Shown here: positions 8,543 through 16,880 of the stretch, one piece after another
Layout of the letters: each line of letters opens with the position of its first letter
How positions within the stretch are numbered: the stretch's first letter is position 1
Source of the DNA: Thermoactinospora rubra
Lineage (GTDB): Bacteria; Actinomycetota; Actinomycetes; Streptosporangiales; Streptosporangiaceae
Direction of reading: 5' to 3'
DNA length: 64,000 nucleotides
Assembly: GCF_002093975.1 (NCBI RefSeq)
Contig: NZ_MSZZ01000042.1
Coordinates: 78,791 to 142,790 of the forward strand
Program-made: the position numbers and the translations under genes
Notes under the pieces: generated by a model
What the model was told of the DNA's origin: nothing
Database searches by the model: none
Seen by the model: only the letters and a program-made list of their open reading frames with translations

Positions 8543-8847
8543 CCTTTGCGTTCCCTGAGCCAGCGCGGGCGCAGCGGCGGCGGGGTCCAGAACAGGAAGA
8601 CGGTGCCGAGCGCGATCCCCGCCAGGCCGATCGCGCCGATCACCCGGCCGAGGCCCACGGCGCCCGCGTCGGCGATCAACGTGCCCACGCACAGCAGCTC
8701 GCCGCCCGCTCCCATCCACAGCAGCGCCAGCGGCGCGTAGAGGGCGTAGCCGGCGCGGCTCCAGTCGCGCCACCGGCCCGTGTGGGCCAGCCAGCCCGGC
8801 AGCACGAATCCCACGGCGAGAGCGGCCATCAACAGCGCGATGCTCAT
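8539..8847 (-). CDS. Small three-helix membrane protein
   Basis: This 102-residue protein is mostly hydrophobic, with three likely membrane helices (about residues 2-18, 30-52 and 62-88) and a basic C-terminus, RPRWLRERKG. It belongs to no family I can name. It overlaps the genes on both sides by 4 bases (ATGA), so it is translated as part of the ESX-linked minus-strand operon. A role as a membrane accessory to the neighbouring secretion proteins is only an inference from position. Confidence 0.6.
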   Translation of the reverse strand: MSIALLMAALAVGFVLPGWLAHTGRWRDWSRAGYALYAPLALLWMGAGGELLCVGTLIADAGAVGLGRVIGAIGLAGIALGTVFLFWTPPPLRPRWLRERKG

Positions 8848-9842
8848 CCGAACAGTTTCTTCCCCAGCGCCTTGAGCCCGCGCCCCACCGCGGCGCCGGC
8901 CTTGCTGCCGACGAACGCGCCCACCGCGCCGCCCACCACGCCGCCGATGACGCCGCCGACGGGCCCGCCGATCATCGTGCCGGCGGTGGCGCCCCAGGCG
9001 GCGCCCTTGACGCCGAGGGCCCACGCCCCGGCGGCGGCCGGGCCGCCCTCGATCACCGCGTTGCCGGCGGCCCTGGCGAAGCGCTCGGCGCCGCCCATCT
9101 CCGGGTGGTACTGCTTGTCCTGCAGCCACTGGTTGTAGCCCGCGCCGTACACGGTCAGCCCGGCGCCGGCCCAGCCCAGGGTCTTGGAGGTGACCGAGGC
9201 CCACTTCGGCACGCGGTACTCGGGGACGTCCACGCGGACGCCGGGCCGCACGCCGCGCCAGCCGGGCGGCGGGTTGGTGGGAGCCGGCGGGATGCGCGGG
9301 TCCGCGGCGCTGCCGGAGGGGACGATCAGCCCGCTCGGCCGCCGCACCCACTGCTGGCCCTGGTGGGTGGTGATCTGGCCGGGCGCCGTGGGCAGGTTGT
9401 CCATGCGGGGGATGATCGGGATCGGCGCGTTGCTGCCGGGCCGCAGGACCGGGCTGCCCTTGTCGAACTTCTCCAGCAGGTAGGCGGCCACGCCGATGGG
9501 CACCGAGCCGAACTCGTCTGAGGTGACCACCTTCTGCCAGTCGGGGTCGGTGAAGTTGGCCATGTTGGGCATCCACCACTGCCAGGTGGTGAGCTCCTCG
9601 AGGGCCTTGACGTCGTCGACGTACTTGACCGCCTTGCGTACGGCCTCGCCGCCCTGTTCGGCCAGCGAACCGGCGACCTTCTTGGCCCGGCCGAGCGCGT
9701 CGGGAGCGCCCCCGACGAGGCCCGACACCCCGTCGATGAGGTGTTGCGCCTGGCGGCCCTTGGCGTCGACGTCGACGGCCGCCTTGGCCATCGCCTTGCC
9801 CATCTCCAAGACCTTGGCCGGGTCGATGACGCGCTCGCTCAC
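8844..9842 (-). CDS. ESX-linked protein with C-terminal glycine-zipper region
   Basis: This 332-residue protein starts at GTG 9842, behind GGGAGGAGA. The first 80 residues are helical and WXG100-like in composition. A middle section is Pro-rich and polar. The last 70 residues form a glycine-zipper stretch (repeated GGxxGG and GxxxG, for example MIGGPVGGVIGGVVGGAVG), typical of membrane-inserting or pore-like segments in secreted polymorphic proteins. No toxin domain is recognisable at the C-terminus, which ends in LKKLGKKLFG-like residues. It is the first gene of the minus operon, divergent from a WXG100 gene. It could be a pore-forming effector or a structural ESX partner. Confidence 0.6.
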   Translation of the reverse strand: MSERVIDPAKVLEMGKAMAKAAVDVDAKGRQAQHLIDGVSGLVGGAPDALGRAKKVAGSLAEQGGEAVRKAVKYVDDVKALEELTTWQWWMPNMANFTDPDWQKVVTSDEFGSVPIGVAAYLLEKFDKGSPVLRPGSNAPIPIIPRMDNLPTAPGQITTHQGQQWVRRPSGLIVPSGSAADPRIPPAPTNPPPGWRGVRPGVRVDVPEYRVPKWASVTSKTLGWAGAGLTVYGAGYNQWLQDKQYHPEMGGAERFARAAGNAVIEGGPAAAGAWALGVKGAAWGATAGTMIGGPVGGVIGGVVGGAVGAFVGSKAGAAVGRGLKALGKKLFG

Positions 9843-9914
9843 ATCTCCTCCCTGGCGGACAAAGATCCTGACAGTTTGCCACTATTTGAGTGGCAGATGA
9901 CACAGGAGTGGCGA

Positions 9915-10175
9915 ATGAAGGACAGCGAGAGGCTCCGGCTCGCCGCCGGGCGGCTGCGCGACCTGGCGGACAAGCTCGACGACCAGCCGGCCGCGATCAA
10001 GCGGGACTACCCCTACCAGACGCACTGGAAGGGGCCGGCCGCCGACACGTTCAACACCGCGCTGGAGACCGGCATCAAGGACCTCGCCGCGCTGGCCACG
10101 GACCTCCAGGAGTACGCCAAGAAGCTGGAGACCAAGGCCGGTCAGCTGGACGCGGAGGAGAAGAAACCCAAGTAG
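9915..10175 (+). CDS. WXG100-family protein
   Basis: This 86-residue protein has a helix, then the turn THWKGPAADTFN with the WxG motif, then a second helix and a Lys-rich end. I chose ATG 9915 because AGGAG at 9903-9907 is well spaced before it. An in-frame ATG at 9897 would add six residues but has no ribosome site. WXG100 proteins are exported as helical hairpins by the ESX machine. The gene stands 31 bases before eccC, so the two are probably co-transcribed. Confidence 0.8.
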   Translation: MKDSERLRLAAGRLRDLADKLDDQPAAIKRDYPYQTHWKGPAADTFNTALETGIKDLAALATDLQEYAKKLETKAGQLDAEEKKPK

Positions 10176-10206
10176 CGCTTTTAGGCGGGTTCTAAGCTTT
10201 GGTCCC

Positions 10207-13200
10207 ATGATGCGCATCTCCCTCACGGCCCTCACCCGCCACGGGCCGCGGGACGTGGTCGCGCAGGCCGACGACGACGTCACGGCGGGCCGCCTCGCCG
10301 AGGTGCTCGGCGAGGCGCTCGGCGAGCCGCGCGCCCAGGTGGTGGCCCATCCCGCCTGGCAGAGCGGGCCGCTGCACCAGCAAGCCGGCCGGCTCGGCGG
10401 ACTGTGGGTGAACGGCCGCGTCGTCGACCCGGCCGCCCCCGCGGGCTCGGTGCTGCGCGACGGCGACATCGTGGCCTTCGACGCCGCGGCCGCCGCCGCG
10501 ACCCGCCGCGGCGAACCGTCGGGCGTGGTGGAGATCCGCCTGTCCAGCGGCCCGGCGGCCGGCGCCGTGCACCGGCTCGGCTTCGGCACCTACACCCTGG
10601 GCACCTCCCAGGGCTGCTCGATCCCGCTGGGCGACCCCAACACCGTGCCGCACGCCGCGTCGATCCACGTCACGGCCGCCGAGTGCATGGTGGAGCCCGC
10701 GCCAGGGGCGTACGTGCTGCTGGAGGGCCGGCAGCTGACCGGCCCGGTGCGGTGGGAGCCGGGCCAGGTGCTCATCACCGGCGCGTCCGTGATGACGCTG
10801 CGCGTGCCGGAGAACCCCGACGCGCACCTGACGCCGCTGCCCGACAACGCGGGCCTGGCCTACAACCGGCCGCCGCGGCTGGGCGGCCCGCCGCGGATGA
10901 AGCCCATCGAGGTGCCGATGGAGCCCGAGCGGCCCCAGCACCAGCGCATCCAGCTGCTGTCGAGCATGCTGTTCGGCGTGGGCGGCGTGGTCATGGCCAT
11001 CGTCTTCAAGCAGCCGCTGTTCCTGCTCATGGCGCTGCTGACACCGCTCACCATGGTCGCCCAGAGCCTCAGCGACCGCCGGCACGGGCGCAAGTCCTAC
11101 AAGAAGGCGATGCAGGAGTTCAAGCAGAAGCGCGACGCCTTCGCCGGGGCCCTGGAGCGGCTGCGGCTGGACGACCAGGCCGACCGCCGCCACGAGCTGC
11201 CCGACCCCGCCGAGGTGCTGCTGACCGCCACCGGGCCGCGGCGCAGGCTGTGGGAGCGGCGCATCCACGACGCCGACACGCTGCACCTGCGCGTCGGCGT
11301 CGCCGACCAGCCCTCGCTCATCGAGCTGCTCGTCGAGCACGGCAGCCGCCGCTCGGAGCGGGAGCTGCCCGCCGTACCGCTGTCGCACGCCGTCCCCGTG
11401 TCGGTGCCCATGCCGGAGGTCGGCGTGCTGGGCCTGACCGGGGCGCGCGCCACGTCCCGCGCGCTGGGCCGCTGGCTGGTGGCCCAGGCCGCCGCCCTGC
11501 ACAGCCCCCGCGACCTGGCCATCGTCGTGCTCTCGGCGGACCATGAGGGCGAGGCCGGCTGGAACTGGGTGCGGTGGCTGCCGCACGCCGCACCGCGCGA
11601 GGGCGAGGAATGCCTGTCCATGGTCGGCTCCGACCCCGAGTCGGCCGCGCGGCGGGCCGTCGAGCTGGTCAACAAGATCCAGTCACGGCGGGCGGCCAAG
11701 AAGTCGTCGCTCGACTTCGGCGGCTTCGGCGGCCTGGGCCAGGACAAGCAGCAGGCCTTCGCCGGCTACGCCACCGAGCGCCCCTACAACGTCCTCGTCG
11801 TCCTGGACGGCGCCCGCGCCCTGCGCGGCCTGCCCGGCATGCCGCAGGTCCTCCAGCACGGCCCCACGGTCGGCGTCTACGCCGTCTGCATCGACGACGA
11901 CGAGCGCCTGCTGCCGGAGGAGTGCACCACGGTCGCCGTGTGCGACCTGGACCGGCCGGCGTTCGTCCGGCTGCGCGGGGCCATCCAGACCGGCGACGTC
12001 ATCGCCGACCAGGTCAACCCGAGCTGGTGCGACCGGCTCGGCCGGGCCATGGCGCCCCTGCGCGACGTCAGCCGCGAGGACGCCGACTCGGCCATCCCCG
12101 GCTCGGCCCGGCTGCTGGACCTGCTCGGCATGCCCGATCCGACGCCGGAGCAGATCCAGGGCTACTGGTCGCGCGGCCGTACCACCCGGGTCCCCATCGG
12201 CATCGGCGCCGAGGGCGTCTTCACGATCGACCTGCGCCTGGACGGCCCGCACGGCCTGGTCGCCGGCACCACCGGCGCCGGAAAGTCGGAGCTGCTGCAG
12301 TCGTTCATCGCCTCGCTGGCCGTCCACAACCGGCCCGACGAGCTGAACTTCGTGCTCATCGACTACAAGGGCGGCTCGGCCTTCAAGGACTGCGCCAAGC
12401 TCCCGCACACCGTCGGCATGGTCAGCGACCTGGACGGCCACCTCACCGAGCGGGCGCTGGAGTCGCTGGCCGCCGAGCTCAAGCGGCGCGAGCACATGCT
12501 GCTGGCCGCCGACGCCAAGGACATCGAGGACTACAACGACTACCGCGACCAGGGCAAGCCGCTGGAGCCCATGCCCAGGCTGCTGCTGATCATCGACGAG
12601 TTCGCGGCCATGGTCCAGGAGCTGCCCGACTTCATCGTCGGCCTGGTCGACATCGCCCGGCGGGGCCGCTCGCTGGGCGTCCACCTCATCCTGGCCACCC
12701 AGCGGCCCGGCGGCGTGGTCACCCCCGACATCGCCGCCAACACCAACCTGCGCATCGCCCTGCGGGTGACCAGCGGCGAGGAGTCGACCGACGTCATCAA
12801 CTCCCCGGTCGCCGCGCAGATCTCCAAGACCACCCCCGGCCGCTGCTACGTGCGCTCGGGCGCCGCCTCGCTGCACGCGGTCCAGTCCGCCCGCATCGGC
12901 GGGCGGCGGCCGGGCCAGGGCTCGGCCAAGACCGAGTACATCGACATCAGGCCGATCAGCTGGGGACGGCTGGGCGTCCCGCTGCCCGGGCGGCAGGAGG
13001 ACGAGGACGACGGCACGATGCTCACGGACCTGTCCGTGCTGGTCGACGTCATCGCCCGCACGGCCCGCGCCCTGGGCGTCGACCGGCAGCGCAGCCCCTG
13101 GCTGGAGCCGCTGCCCGACCAGCTCACCCTCGGCGAGCTGGAGCCGGTGGACTCCTGGACCAAGCTGCCGCTGGGCCTGGCCGACATCCCCTCGCTACAG

Positions 13201-14640
13201 ATGCGGGCCACGGAGGTCTACGACGTCGCCTCCTCCGGGCACCTGCTCATCGCCGGGGCCGCCCGCACGGGACGCTCCACGGCGCTGCGCGCCCTGGCGG
13301 CGTCGGCCGCCCGCCAGGCCTCGCCGCGCGACCTGCACCTGTACGCCGTCGACTGCGGCAACAACGCGCTGCTCCCGCTCGTCGGCATGCCCCACACCGG
13401 CGCGGTGGTCGGCCGCGACTCGCCCGACCGGCTGACCCGGCTCACCGACCGGCTCCTCGGCGAGATCGGCAGGCGGCAGCAGTACCTGGCCGCCCAGGGC
13501 TTCGCCGACGTGACCGAGCAGCGCGCCGCCGCGCCGCCCGACGAGCGCCTGCCGTACCTGGTGGTGCTCTTCGACCGGTGGGAGGGCTTCTACGCGGCGT
13601 TCGAGTCGCACGACGGCGGCAGGCTCGTCGACCAGTGGCTGCAGATCCTCCAGGAGGGCGCGGGCGCGGGCGTCAAGGTCGTCATGTCCGGCGACCGCAG
13701 CACGCTCGTCGGGCGGATCTCCACGCTGTTCGACGACCGGCTGGTGCTCAAGCTGACGGACCCGACCGACTACAGCTACGTGGGCATCCGGGCCAAGGAC
13801 GTGCCCGACCACTTCCCGCCCGGCCGGGCCTTCCGCGCCGCGGGCACGCTCCGCGAGGTCCAGGTGGGCCTGCTGACCGCCGACGCCGCCGGCACGGCCC
13901 AGGTCGCGGCCCTCCACCAGCTCGGCAGGGAGGCCAAGCTGCGGGCCGGCGACGTGCCGCGCCACCTGCGGCCCTTCCGCGTCGACGCGCTGCCCACCGC
14001 CGTGCGGCTGGAGGAGGCGCTCCAGCTGGCGGAGGAGCCGCTTCCGGCCGACGCCGTGCTGTTCGGCGTGGGCGGCGACACGCTCGGCGCGCGCTTCTTC
14101 CGGGTCGAGGAGCACGGCCCCGCGCTGGTGGTCGCCGGGCCGCCGAAGAGCGGCCGGTCCACCGCCCTGGTCACCATGGGCCAGTGGCTGGCCCGGCGGG
14201 GCTACTCCCTGGTCACGATCTCCCCGCGGCGCGGCCCGCTGCGCGAGCTCGGCGCGGCCTTCACCGGCGACTCCTCACCGCAGGAGGTGAAGGAGGCGTG
14301 CGCCGGGCGCTTCGCCCTGCTCGTGGACGACCTTGAGCTGCTGGGCAACGACAGCGAGCTGGCCGAGTGGCTCACCGACTTCGTCGGGGAGCTGCGCGAC
14401 ACCGGCAACATCGTCATCGCCGCCGGCAGCGCCGAGGACCTCGACTCGATGTACCGGGGGCCGATCGTGGCGATGAAGAAGGCGCGCAACGGGATCCTGC
14501 TGCGCCCCACCTCCACCAGCCAGGGCGACCTGCTGGGCGTACGGCTGCCGCGGAGCCTGGCGACCGGCGCCGGCCCGGTCGGGCGCGGGCTCATGGTGGT
14601 CGGCGGCACGTGGGAGCTGATCCAGGTGGCGAGTCCCTGA
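10207..14640 (+). CDS. eccC: Type VII secretion ATPase EccC with N-terminal FHA-like region (EssC-like layout)
   Basis: This 1477-residue protein is the motor of ESX/type VII export. Residues 1-100 look ubiquitin-like, and 108-196 look like an FHA domain. Two membrane helices lie at about 248-290. Three FtsK/SpoIIIE ATPase domains follow. Domain 1 has a full P-loop, GTTGAGKS (687-694), and Walker B LLLIIDEF (Asp797-Glu798). Domains 2 and 3 have weakened P-loops, GAARTGRST (from 1017) and GPPKSGRST (from 1311), with Arg in place of Lys. The FHA-first layout resembles Firmicutes EssC more than mycobacterial EccC. The stop codon lies inside a strong terminator hairpin. No clear ribosome site precedes the paired ATGs at 10207 and 10210. 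Confidence 0.92.
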   Translation: MMRISLTALTRHGPRDVVAQADDDVTAGRLAEVLGEALGEPRAQVVAHPAWQSGPLHQQAGRLGGLWVNGRVVDPAAPAGSVLRDGDIVAFDAAAAAATRRGEPSGVVEIRLSSGPAAGAVHRLGFGTYTLGTSQGCSIPLGDPNTVPHAASIHVTAAECMVEPAPGAYVLLEGRQLTGPVRWEPGQVLITGASVMTLRVPENPDAHLTPLPDNAGLAYNRPPRLGGPPRMKPIEVPMEPERPQHQRIQLLSSMLFGVGGVVMAIVFKQPLFLLMALLTPLTMVAQSLSDRRHGRKSYKKAMQEFKQKRDAFAGALERLRLDDQADRRHELPDPAEVLLTATGPRRRLWERRIHDADTLHLRVGVADQPSLIELLVEHGSRRSERELPAVPLSHAVPVSVPMPEVGVLGLTGARATSRALGRWLVAQAAALHSPRDLAIVVLSADHEGEAGWNWVRWLPHAAPREGEECLSMVGSDPESAARRAVELVNKIQSRRAAKKSSLDFGGFGGLGQDKQQAFAGYATERPYNVLVVLDGARALRGLPGMPQVLQHGPTVGVYAVCIDDDERLLPEECTTVAVCDLDRPAFVRLRGAIQTGDVIADQVNPSWCDRLGRAMAPLRDVSREDADSAIPGSARLLDLLGMPDPTPEQIQGYWSRGRTTRVPIGIGAEGVFTIDLRLDGPHGLVAGTTGAGKSELLQSFIASLAVHNRPDELNFVLIDYKGGSAFKDCAKLPHTVGMVSDLDGHLTERALESLAAELKRREHMLLAADAKDIEDYNDYRDQGKPLEPMPRLLLIIDEFAAMVQELPDFIVGLVDIARRGRSLGVHLILATQRPGGVVTPDIAANTNLRIALRVTSGEESTDVINSPVAAQISKTTPGRCYVRSGAASLHAVQSARIGGRRPGQGSAKTEYIDIRPISWGRLGVPLPGRQEDEDDGTMLTDLSVLVDVIARTARALGVDRQRSPWLEPLPDQLTLGELEPVDSWTKLPLGLADIPSLQMRATEVYDVASSGHLLIAGAARTGRSTALRALAASAARQASPRDLHLYAVDCGNNALLPLVGMPHTGAVVGRDSPDRLTRLTDRLLGEIGRRQQYLAAQGFADVTEQRAAAPPDERLPYLVVLFDRWEGFYAAFESHDGGRLVDQWLQILQEGAGAGVKVVMSGDRSTLVGRISTLFDDRLVLKLTDPTDYSYVGIRAKDVPDHFPPGRAFRAAGTLREVQVGLLTADAAGTAQVAALHQLGREAKLRAGDVPRHLRPFRVDALPTAVRLEEALQLAEEPLPADAVLFGVGGDTLGARFFRVEEHGPALVVAGPPKSGRSTALVTMGQWLARRGYSLVTISPRRGPLRELGAAFTGDSSPQEVKEACAGRFALLVDDLELLGNDSELAEWLTDFVGELRDTGNIVIAAGSAEDLDSMYRGPIVAMKKARNGILLRPTSTSQGDLLGVRLPRSLATGAGPVGRGLMVVGGTWELIQVASP

Positions 14641-14674
14641 GTCGCCATGGGGGGCGATGGCGGCTCAGGGACTC
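14631..14674. terminator. 18-bp stem terminator overlapping the eccC stop
   Basis: GAGTCCCTGAGTCGCCAT (14631-14648) pairs with 14657-14674 around the 8-base loop GGGGGGCG, with one T-G wobble. The stem contains the eccC TGA codon. There is no T-tract. It stands between convergent eccC and the S1 protease and can act in both directions. Confidence 0.8.
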
Positions 14675-14734
14675 AGATTCAGGGACTCAGATTCAGGGAC
14701 TCAGATTCAGGGACTCAGATTCAGGGACTCAGGG
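14665..14734. repeat. Five head-to-tail 14-bp repeats of the terminator 3' arm
   Basis: The unit TCAGGGACTCAGAT begins at 14665, 14679, 14693, 14707 and 14721. The fifth copy ends as TCAGGGACTCAGGG. The first ten bases of each unit are the complement of GAGTCCCTGA at the eccC stop, so each copy is an alternative 3' arm for the terminator stem. Confidence 0.9.
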
Positions 14735-14742
14735 CGTGGCTC

Positions 14743-15822
14743 TCAGTAGACGGACACGCCGTAGGCGTTGAGCGCCTTGACGACCGGCTGGAAGTAGGTC
14801 GTGCCACCCGAGCGGCAGTTGCCGCTGCCGCCCGAGGTCAGGCCGAGGGCGGTGGTGCCGGAGAACAGCGGGCCGCCGCTGTCGCCGGGCTCGGCGCAGA
14901 CGGTGGTCCTGATCATCCCGTAGACGGTGCCCTGCGGGTAGTTGACCGTGGCGTTGAGCGCGGTGACGGTGCCGCCGTGCAGGCCGGTGGTGCTGCCGCT
15001 GCGCTGCACCGACTGGCCGACGTAGGCGTTGCCCGCGCCGGTGATGTCACGGGAGCTGCCGTTGTAGAGGTTCACGCTGCCCGGCTTGGCGATGCTCGTG
15101 TTGGTGTAGCGCACGATGCCGTAGTCGTTGCCGGGGAAGCTGCTGCCGGCCCTGGTGCCGAGCACCACCGTACGGGCCGAGTTGGCGTACCAGGTCGAGC
15201 CGATGTTGGTGCAGTGGCCGGCGGTCAGGAAGTAGTACGTGCTGCCGCTTCGCACGTTGAAGCCGAGGGAGCAGCGCGAGGAGCCGGTGTAGATGGCGTC
15301 GCCGCCCTGGATGAAGGGCTGGAGCACGCCGGGGTCGTTCTCCACCCGTACGGCCGGGCCCGCCTGCGCGCCGCGCATGGCGGATTCCTCGTCGTTGAGC
15401 TGCTTGGCGACCGACTGGATCCGCTGCAGCGCGCCGTGGGCGACGGTCGCGTCGGCCCAGACCACCACCTGGTTGGCGGCCGGGTCGACGGCCCACGCGG
15501 TGCCGGGGATCCGGGCCGCGTGGTCGAGGCGCTGCATGATCCGGTCGAGGTCGGCGCCGCTGCGGGCGACCTTCTTGGGTACGGCTCCCGCGTCGAGGAC
15601 GGCCTGGGCGTCGGCGTCGTCGGTGATGGCGACGACCAGCTTGCCCTGCGCCGCGTCGAAGTAGGAGCCCGCGTCACGGGTGCCGAGCTGTTCGTCGAGC
15701 GTCGTGGCGGTCTGCGCCGGGTCGGCGGGGGTGGGGGACGCGTGGGCGGGGACGGCGATGAAGGCGCCGGTCAGGAGTCCGGAGGCGACGATCAGTCCAA
15801 CGCGCCGGAGTAAGACGGTCAT
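14743..15822 (-). CDS. Secreted S1-family serine protease (streptogrisin/alpha-lytic type)
   Basis: This 359-residue preproprotease starts at ATG 15822 behind CCAGGAGGG. A signal peptide (LLRRVGLIVASGLLTGAFIA, then AHA) is followed by an alpha-lytic-type propeptide of about 140 residues and a catalytic domain from about residue 170. The triad is visible: His in LTAGHC, Asp in NDYGIV and Ser in GDSGGP. Cysteine pairs fit the two disulfides of this family. Such enzymes are chymotrypsin-like and mature by cutting off their own propeptide outside the cell. The gene is monocistronic, with inverted repeats in its leader. It has no visible link to the ESX genes other than position. Confidence 0.92.
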   Translation of the reverse strand: MTVLLRRVGLIVASGLLTGAFIAVPAHASPTPADPAQTATTLDEQLGTRDAGSYFDAAQGKLVVAITDDADAQAVLDAGAVPKKVARSGADLDRIMQRLDHAARIPGTAWAVDPAANQVVVWADATVAHGALQRIQSVAKQLNDEESAMRGAQAGPAVRVENDPGVLQPFIQGGDAIYTGSSRCSLGFNVRSGSTYYFLTAGHCTNIGSTWYANSARTVVLGTRAGSSFPGNDYGIVRYTNTSIAKPGSVNLYNGSSRDITGAGNAYVGQSVQRSGSTTGLHGGTVTALNATVNYPQGTVYGMIRTTVCAEPGDSGGPLFSGTTALGLTSGGSGNCRSGGTTYFQPVVKALNAYGVSVY

Positions 15823-15845
15823 GTGCGACCCTCCTGGGGGGTGCC

Positions 15846-15903
15846 GGCCAGCCCCGATCGATGGCTGGCCACGGGGCGGATGTGAGAGCGGGTCATCTCT
15901 CAC
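15846..15903 (-). promoter_or_regulatory. Two inverted repeats upstream of the S1 protease
   Basis: GGCCAGCC (15846-15853) pairs with GGCTGGCC (15863-15870), and GTGAGAG (15882-15888) with CTCTCAC (15897-15903). Both lie in the 80 bases upstream of the protease start. They may be a protein-binding site or leader hairpins. The sequence does not decide which. Confidence 0.4.
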
Positions 15904-16004
15904 CCCGCAATATGAACAGAGCTGACGCTCCGCGCAAGACTTCGTTTACGTCATCTGTCAGACGTTATCCCCCCGCCGCCTCCCCCACGCTTGGCGCACA
16001 GAAA

Positions 16005-16031
16005 GGGGAGCCCTCCGGCGGAGGACTCCCC
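16005..16031 (-). terminator. Terminator after the 91-residue WXG100 gene
   Basis: On the minus strand GGGGAGTCCTC pairs with GAGGGCTCCCC (one T-G wobble) around a 5-base loop, followed by TTTCTGTG. It starts 19 bases after the stop of the WXG100 gene. Confidence 0.7.
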
Positions 16032-16049
16032 ACGGGTCTTGACGAACGA

Positions 16050-16325
16050 TCAGCCCGCGCCCGTGGCGGCGGCGATGGCCTCCTTGTTCTTGCGGATGCC
16101 GTCCTGGGCCTCCTCCAGGGCCTGCGCCACCTTGTCGAAGGAGGACTTGTAGGCCTCCCACGCGGACTTGAACTTGTCGGCGTTCGGACCGGACCAGGAG
16201 GCCGGGATCTTGGCAGCCTCGGCGTCGAGCGCCTTCTTGGCGTCCAGAACCGCGCCCGCCTGGGTCTTGAACGTGTTGGACATCTTCTCCATGTCCGGCA
16301 GAATGCCGCCGACCTTCTCGCCCAT
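16050..16325 (-). CDS. WXG100-family protein (EsxA/EsxB-like)
   Basis: This 91-residue two-helix protein has the turn PASWSGPNADKFKSAWEAY, with WSG in the WxG position. It starts at ATG 16325 behind GAAGGGGAG. With the neighbouring 90-residue WXG100 protein it forms a likely EsxA/EsxB pair exported by EccC. No YxxxD/E tail is present at its C-terminus (AIAAATGAG), so the partner may carry the export signal. Unlike most ESX pairs, the two genes are separated by 154 bases and a hairpin, so they are probably regulated or dosed separately. Confidence 0.88.
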   Translation of the reverse strand: MGEKVGGILPDMEKMSNTFKTQAGAVLDAKKALDAEAAKIPASWSGPNADKFKSAWEAYKSSFDKVAQALEEAQDGIRKNKEAIAAATGAG

Positions 16326-16425
16326 AGCTCTCCCCTTCAAGGTCTGTCTCGGGTACAGCGGTCAACACAATAGTCATGAATCACCACATGATGCAGTTTT
16401 TCCCCAAGAACCTCATGCATCACAA

Positions 16426-16468
16426 AGCCCCGGCGACCGCTCGGTGAAGTCAAGGGGTCGCCGGGGCT
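16426..16468 (-). terminator. Terminator between the two WXG100 genes
   Basis: On the minus strand AGCCCCGGCGACC pairs perfectly (13 bp) with GGTCGCCGGGGCT around a 17-base loop, followed by TTTGTG. It lies 12 bases after the stop of the 90-residue WXG100 gene and 101 bases before the next start, so it may end or attenuate the transcript. Confidence 0.75.
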
Positions 16469-16479
16469 CGGGCAGGTCG

Positions 16480-16752
16480 TCAGCGGGTGGCCGACTCGAT
16501 GTTGCCGCGATAGGTGTTGATGACCCGTGCGGCCTCGGCCAGCTCCTCGGACATGCGCTGGAAGGCCGCGCGGTAGTTCTGCCAGGCGCTGCCGAACCGC
16601 TCCGCCCCCGAGCCCGTCCAGGCGGTGCCGACCTTGGCGGCCTCACGGTCGAGCACGGCCATGGTCGCGCGCACGGCCTCCGACTGCTGGGTGAACTGCG
16701 TGGCCATCTGCTGCATCTCCGCGGGATTGCCACCGAGCAGGCCCTGGCTCAT
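16480..16752 (-). CDS. WXG100-family protein (EsxA/EsxB-like)
   Basis: This 90-residue protein has the WXG100 layout: a Gln-rich first helix (MQQMATQFTQQSEAV), the turn TAWTGSGAERFGSAWQNYR with WTG, and a second helix ending in RVINTYRGNIESATR. The start at ATG 16752 follows GGAGG. It is probably the partner of the 91-residue protein downstream. ESX pairs of this kind are the smallest and most abundant substrates of type VII secretion in actinomycetes, where knockouts often affect sporulation or sporulation timing. Confidence 0.88.
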   Translation of the reverse strand: MSQGLLGGNPAEMQQMATQFTQQSEAVRATMAVLDREAAKVGTAWTGSGAERFGSAWQNYRAAFQRMSEELAEAARVINTYRGNIESATR

Positions 16753-16880
16753 GCCGTACCTCCGAGGATCGACGTCTGCAAAGCGCCCTCACCATAGGCA
16801 GCCGCCACGGCCGTCGCCCGGCGATATACCGAGCGGCTATGGTCTTGCAGAGGATCATTCGGATCTAATGGGGAGCTTCC

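Noticed and set aside
14665..14734. CRISPR array
   Set aside because: The units are contiguous, with no spacers between them, and no cas genes are near.
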